Assembly (NCBI GenBank): GCA_016858145.1
Contig: JAEHOE010000020.1
Coordinates: 930,001-994,000 of the forward strand
DNA from: Edaphochlamys debaryana
Taxonomy: Eukaryota > Chlorophyta > Chlorophyceae > Chlamydomonadales
DNA: 64,000 nt
Reading direction: 5' to 3'
Made by a program: the position numbers and the translations under genes
Shown here: positions 58,902-64,000 of the stretch, one piece after another
Position numbering within the stretch: position 1 is the first letter of the stretch
Layout of the letters: each line of letters starts with the position of its first letter
Notes under the pieces: generated by a model
Seen by the model: the letters and a program-made list of their open reading frames with translations, nothing else
Databases searched by the model: none
Told to the model about the DNA's origin: nothing

Positions 58902-60610
58902 GGGGGCGGGGCCTGTACCTTGACACAGTTATGAGACGGACCTTGGCGGGCCTGGTCCTCGTTTGTAGTGGCGCGTGTGAAACGGGCTTGGCCTCCTGAT
59001 GCACGTCGGGGCGGGCCTAGCAGCGTAGCACTGGATGGATGGACGTTGGTGGGCTGTGTGCGGTGCGTGGGGTTGTGGTGCAGGTGGAGGAACGAGGGTG
59101 CAGAAGGGTAAAAAAAGAGGATGCAGGGTAAAGTTTAAGGATGCAGGAGATGAGGGGTCTACCCTACATCCTCAACACCGCGGGGGGTCGGCGTTAGAGG
59201 GCAGAGGGAAAGGCGAGGGGGCAGCAGGGGGGGCAGCACCGAGCGACCACCACTGGCACTGACGGCGTTGAGACGACGACGTGCGGGGGACGGAAGAGGA
59301 TGCGCAGGTTGCGCTTGCAAATATGGGTCGCAGAGTTCAAGCCAGATTGCAAAAGGTCGTTGATGTAACCTTGTCAAGTCACAAGAGAACGATGCCCCTC
59401 CAGGCCGGGTTCGGTGGCAGCGCGGCGTGTGGTTCAGGACAACGTCGGCCGTCCGTTGCTCTTTGTCCATATGAACCAGAAGATTAAGCAAGTCTCTGCC
59501 TCGCGGCCCAGAATCAAGGCTGGGGGTGCGGTGCGGGGGCTGGTGCGGGGGGCGCGGGGGGCGCGGGGGGAGGGGGGGGGACCAACTGAGGTCGGCAACC
59601 TCGGATGGGGTACGAGCGTCGAGTCGCCCCGAGAACACTACCGAACTACTTGCATTATGTCTAGCTATGAGACACCGCTGGAGTTAGCTAGCACTGGCGA
59701 AACATGCCGGCAACAAGAAATCCCAAGGACGAATGGACAGAGTGCGGCCCAGAATCAAGGCTGGGGGTGCGGTGCGGGGGGCGCGGGGGGCGCGGGGGGA
59801 GGGGGGGGGACCAACTGAGGTCGGCAAACCTCGGATGGGGTACGAGCGTCGAGTCGCCAAAAACCTCGCCCCGAGCACACAACCGAACTACTTGCATTAT
59901 ATCAAGCTATGAGACACCGCTGGAGTTAGCTAGCACTGGCGAAACATGCCGGAAACAGGAATTCCCAAGGACAGAGTGCGCCAGGACTGTACAGTCTCCT
60001 CCACAGCCATAATTAGAGCGTGTAGGAGCCAAAAGTACAGCTCAGGACTCCAGCCTAGCGCGAGCAGACCATTTAAACTCAAGGACGCGCTTCGCTCGTT
60101 GGCGCCGCGCTGTTCACGCCATCGGCCTTAACGTTTCGTTCAGCGTGTGGAACTCCTGGTGCTGCTGTTGGGTCCGCTTCTTACTCACAAATTCATTGAT
60201 GCGCGGACCGGACCCTCGCCGCTGCTCGAGCCCAGTTGAGGCAAGTTTGTGACTTCTGGTATGGACGCAAGTACTTGCAAAAGAGCGAAGAGCGACGGGG
60301 GTAGCGACGCGTGCTACATACCTGCCTAGCTTTTCCCGCCCAGGCCCGGGGGCTGCCCAACCTCGGGCCGGCCAAGGAGACGTGGCATGGGAGAGGGAGA
60401 GGGCACGCATGGGATGTCATACGCTACGACGCTTTGGGATGCCTTGGGATTGCCCCTAGCATCGTCAGCAGCGCGGGGCCCTGCAGAGGGCAGCTGTCCA
60501 AACTCGCTCTCAAATTTCTCCCACCATAAAGCCATTGCCACCCCCACGAGCGCCAGCCCTTTTTCGCCAAAGCTGCTGCCGACATGCCTCACTCCTCCCA
60601 TACAGTAGCC
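58902..60610. other. Intergenic region between Ca2+-ATPase and TIR-like gene
   Basis: It contains the ATPase 3' UTR (a TGTAA at 59364-59368 is a possible but distant polyadenylation signal), the 241-bp tandem duplication described separately, and about 600 bases upstream of the next gene. No other gene recognised. Confidence 0.5.
59503..59984 (+). repeat. Tandem duplication, two copies with a 241-bp period
   Basis: Copy 1 starts at 59503 and copy 2 at 59744, both with gcggcccagaatcaaggctg. Both continue through a G-run, accaactgaggtcggcaa, cctcggatggggtacgagcg, and gctatgagacaccgctggag, ending near accaagaaatcccaaggac or gaattcccaaggacagag. Differences are few substitutions and short indels in the G-run, so the duplication looks recent. 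Confidence 0.9.
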
Positions 60611-63600
60611 ATGCAGTCGTCAAAGCTGCCTGCTGTTACACGAAAGGGGGCGACGCCGCCCGCCGGTACGCACACTGGGTGCTTGGAACGATGCGCAGGG
60701 GGCGGGAACCCGAGCATGCACTGAGGCGGCACGCACGGCGGCACCAGGAGGCAAAGCGTCCTGTGCGCAGTACATGTCGGTTTGGTTTGAGTCATCCGTC
60801 CTGACGCTGCTTTTCACCCCCATGCAGGCGCTCCGGATGGCTTGCAGAAGGGGCACGGGGATGCGGAGGCCAACAGCGGCACTAGCGGCACCAGTGGGGG
60901 GACGGCAGCTCCAGCTGGCGGTGGGTCCAGGCCTAGGCCTTGACATTGGCGGGATGGATGGATGGGCGTCATGGTACTAGAGAGCTCAGGTTTGGCTGGA
61001 GCCTACGCAGCGCGGCAGCTGCCGTGCAGAGCGGAATACTGATAAGAATGAAGGCCGCCTCCTTCATCCCCATCTGTATCCCATCCTCAGGTCGGCGGCG
61101 GGAGGTTCCGGTCTCTCCGCAGCTGCCAAGCCTCTCCTCGCGTCATCAGTCCCGCGGAGGAACCGTTGGGTTGGGCGCCCCTGCGTCCGGCCCTGCTGGA
61201 CGTGGGAGGGCGGTGGCGCCCCCCAGCCCCGGAGCGGGAGGGCCCTCCCGCCCGCTGAGGGTGGGCACCACGGAGCCTACCACCAAGGTGCGGATGGAGG
61301 TGAAGAGGGCAGTACACGGAGGACGACAGGAGGGTGCGTGGATAGTGATAGGTGCTAGGTGGACCGACGTGTGGTTTGCTTGTTGAACTGCACAACAACT
61401 GATCCATCCAGTCGCCCAGGGGGCGCAAGCATGGGGCATACGCACGCGCATCACAACACGTAATGATGCCATCCAACCCATAACTCCCTACCGTCCCCCA
61501 CCTTGACCTTGATAACAGCTCACAGCTGGCATCATGCGGGGGCATAACAGCGCTGCACCGGTCCGAGCTCGGGGAGCTGCCGCTGTGGGGAGCGCCGTAG
61601 CACCTTCGCTACCCTCGCCACCCGATCCCGCCAAAGCTACGGCCGCCCTTCAGGTGCCATCTAGAGGCGGACGCCTGCTACCAAGAGTGCCACCCGCCGC
61701 TGCAGGTACAGCAGCCCAGCAGCCAGCAGCACCTGCGCGCGGTAGGCGCCAGGGTGCCTCTGATGTATGGGGCGACGGGTACTGCGGCCAAGAAGGGACG
61801 TCGACGCGGGTTGCTTGACACGATTGCGGCCCAGCTAGCCTAGCGCAACATGTCACTTGGTTCGCTGCCCAGTGTTCCTAAAGTATTACGCACGGTGTCC
61901 CATTGCCGCTGCGTCCAGGAGCTGCGGCGGCAACGGCTGTGATAAGCGGGGGGCGAGCTAGCAGGGGGACAGCAGTCACGGTGAGAGCTGGGTTTACTTT
62001 ATCAGTCCGCGGGCCTAGACCTTGGGTGGGTGGGTTGAAGGCTGGACAAGGCGGGCCTACCTCGCTCGTGATTTTATTGCCACACATGCATGCAGGCCTC
62101 CGCCACCGCCTCCCCGATTGCTGCCGCTTCCACCGTCACCCCCAGCACTGCCCCCCCCGCCTCTTCCTCCGGAGGGGGACCCGCCGTCCTAACTGCCACC
62201 GCCCGCTCTGCCGCCGTCGCCGCCACCGCCTCCACCGCCGTCGCCCCTGCCACCGCCGCCGCTACTACCCCCTCCGCTGCCGCCGCCATCCCAGCCGCTG
62301 CCACTGATCAGCAGCTGCAGGCGGCATTGCGCAGCGCCGCACCCGCTGCTCCGGCCTTTGACCCCCTGGCCACGACCCGGCTGGGCATCACTCTGCGCGG
62401 CCTGCAGCGGCTGAGGGAGCGGCTGCGGGCGGAGGTTGGGGCGGAGGCGTTGGATGCCATGAGCACGGGCGACGTCAGGGGCAAGTGGGTCATGAAGGTG
62501 ACGGAGGAGCGGCGGTGTCGCATCACGGACATTCCGGAGCTGGTGGAGCCGAGAGACGTGGGAGCGCCGCTCTACTTTATCAGTCATGCGTGTGGGTCGG
62601 GGGCGGGCGGGCTGGAGGGCGGGCTCGGGGCTCCGGGGCTCCGGGGCTCCGGGGCTCCGGGGCTTCGGGGCTCCGGGGCTTCGGGGCTCGGCTCGGCACA
62701 TGGTTCGCGGGTTGTGCTCCCGCCCCTTCCCAGCGCACTCCCACCCCTTGCCATGAACACCAGCCAACTTCCGGTGTCGTGCCTTGCAGGGAAGAACCGG
62801 CTCTCTCGGCTGCTGGACTACGTCTTCTCCTTCTTGCAAGATGCGGACGAGTCAACGGCTGTCTGGCTGGGTGGGTACACGCAAGATAACAGGCAGAGAA
62901 TACCCACGTGGCTACAGCAGGGCATGCACGAACATTTGCTCAACCCGCCGCCCATCCCCCGCCCCCAGACATCTTTTGCATCAACCAGCACGCGGTGCTG
63001 CCGGCGGGCGTGTCTGACATGCATGCCGAACGCCGGGGTCCGGGCCTGCAGCGGCGGCACCCTCGTGGTCATGGACACAGAGGCCACCAGCCCCGCACGG
63101 AGGGCGTGGTGCGTGTTCGAGGTGAGGGCGGGGCGGGAGCGGAGTGTGTTTTGAGGGTGGCTGGTCGTCAGGTGCTAGAGGTTTGGGCCCGAGCGAGAGC
63201 GAGGCAAAACATGCCACGCGCTATGGTTGGGATCCGCTGGTTTGCTCTTCAGCAAGGGAAGAAGGGCCCTAGCTATCCCCGGCCCCCGGTGAGGACATGC
63301 AGATCTGCTCGATCTCCCACCTCATCCCAGACACCATATGCATTAGCTCAACTTGGCCCCTTTTATCCCGCAGTGGGCGCACACGCTCCAGGTGTACGGC
63401 AACGACGGTCTGCACCTGCAGCTGCAGCCCTCGGACCGCGTGCACGTGTTCAAGCAGATCAACATGGAGACCGCAGAGGCCTTCCACGACAGCGACAAGC
63501 GGCAGATCCTGGACACCGTACGGCAGCAGCACGGCTCAACGGCGGCCTTCGACGCCGCCCTAAAGCTGCAGCTGCTGCTGGAGCCGCTGAGCTACAAGGT

Positions 63601-64000
63601 GGACCAGCGCCGCCTGATGCAGCAGGCCGAGGCCCGGGGCACGGAGTGGAGCCTGGGGCCCGTGGACGGATGGCTGGCGGGCGGCGGGGCCGCCGGCGGA
63701 GGGAAGCACGGCGCGAGCAAACCTGCGGTAGCCGGCGGGACCGGTGGCGCAGCAGGGAAGCGCGGTGAAAGCCGGTCGCCTGCTGCTGTTGCTGGCGGAG
63801 CCGGCGGCGGGGGAAAGCACGGCGGGGCCCGGAGTGGTCCCGGCGGGGCCCGGAGTAGTGGTTCCGGCGGGGCCCGGAGTGGTCCCGGCGGGGCCCGGAG
63901 TGGTCCCGGCGGGGCCCGGAGTGGGCCAGGCCGGCCTGCTGCAGCCGCTGCATTGGGCGGGCCGTTGGACGAATGGCGGACAGGCGGGGCCGGCGCAGGC
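60611..64000 (+). CDS. TIR-like domain protein, 3' end beyond the window (partial)
   Basis: Exons in phase: 60611-60665, 60828-60920, 61091-61287, 61519-61653, 61706-61741, 62096-62591, 62790-62870, 62969-63121, 63374 to the window end. The first 200 or so residues are Ala/Pro/Ser-rich and probably disordered. Then LGITLRGLQRLRERLRAE and a TIR-like fold: LYFISHAWGKNRLSRLLDYV (the donor at 62592 restores the expected W), VWLDIFCINQH, TLVVMDTEAT, ARRAWCVFE, the last matching the WCxxE position of the TIR catalytic Glu. A helical region follows (FHDSDKRQILDTV, LKLQLLLEPLSYKV) and then a Gly/Ala/Lys/Ser tail with GARSGPG repeats. The frame shifts by one base near 63022 between SDMHA and AGVRACSGGT. 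It could be a signalling or NAD-cleaving protein; function is not shown. Confidence 0.68.
62625..62697 (+). repeat. (GGGGCTCC)n short tandem repeat in an intron
   Basis: About eight copies of ggggctcc / ggggcttc right after the SHAW exon of the TIR-like gene. Confidence 0.85.
63822..63926 (+). repeat. 21-bp coding minisatellite in the TIR-like gene
   Basis: About five copies of ggcggggcccggagtggtcc encode GARSGPG units, one variant with SSGSG. The length is a multiple of three, so the frame is kept. It resembles a flexible, collagen-like Gly/Pro stretch. Confidence 0.85.

Overview
The window looks like nuclear DNA of a GC-rich green alga (Chlorophyta, probably Chlorophyceae). Reasons: very high G+C, genes cut into many short exons with GTGAG/GTGGG donors and CAG acceptors, long Ala/Gly/Pro/Gln runs in proteins, a TGTAA-type polyadenylation signal, and a class II tRNA-Ser with eukaryotic features. 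No operons or bacterial signals were seen. Exon models were built by hand from splice sites, reading-frame phase and family motifs, so exact borders carry some uncertainty.

Layout. 1.3-2.2 kb (-): small three-exon gene of unknown function. 5.1-13.7 kb (+): protein kinase A, 17 exons, with a truncated antisense LINE-like element and a minisatellite in its introns. 16.8-21.5 kb (+): a multidomain RNA enzyme with a P-loop kinase-like domain, an mRNA-capping-type guanylyltransferase, an RNA-ligase domain and an F-box-like tail. 22.4-29.4 kb (-): protein kinase B, an inverted paralogue of A, with a (CCCCA)n block in one intron. 29.4-33.6 kb: repeat-rich, no convincing gene. 33.6-38.3 kb (+): HSPA12-like distant Hsp70 ATPase. 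38.8-44.3 kb (+): protein kinase C, third paralogue. 47.0-58.9 kb (+): P-type IIB (PMCA-like) Ca2+-ATPase with about 29 exons, an antisense tRNA-Ser(GCU) in an intron, several partial exon duplications and two GC-AG introns. 60.6 kb to the right edge (+): gene with a TIR-like domain, cut by the window end.

Together: three related Ser/Thr kinases and a Ca2+ pump suggest signalling functions, but they are ordinary eukaryotic neighbours and need not act together. The most unusual object is the 16.8-21.5 kb gene, which joins RNA 5'-end phosphorylation, capping and ligation chemistries in one predicted polypeptide. It recalls the trypanosome cytoplasmic recapping enzyme (P-loop plus guanylyltransferase) with an added T4 Rnl1-like ligase. 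Several conserved coding regions (this gene, the Hsp70-like gene, the TIR-like gene) contain single-base frame breaks in GC-rich stretches, which may be assembly errors, tiny introns or early decay.
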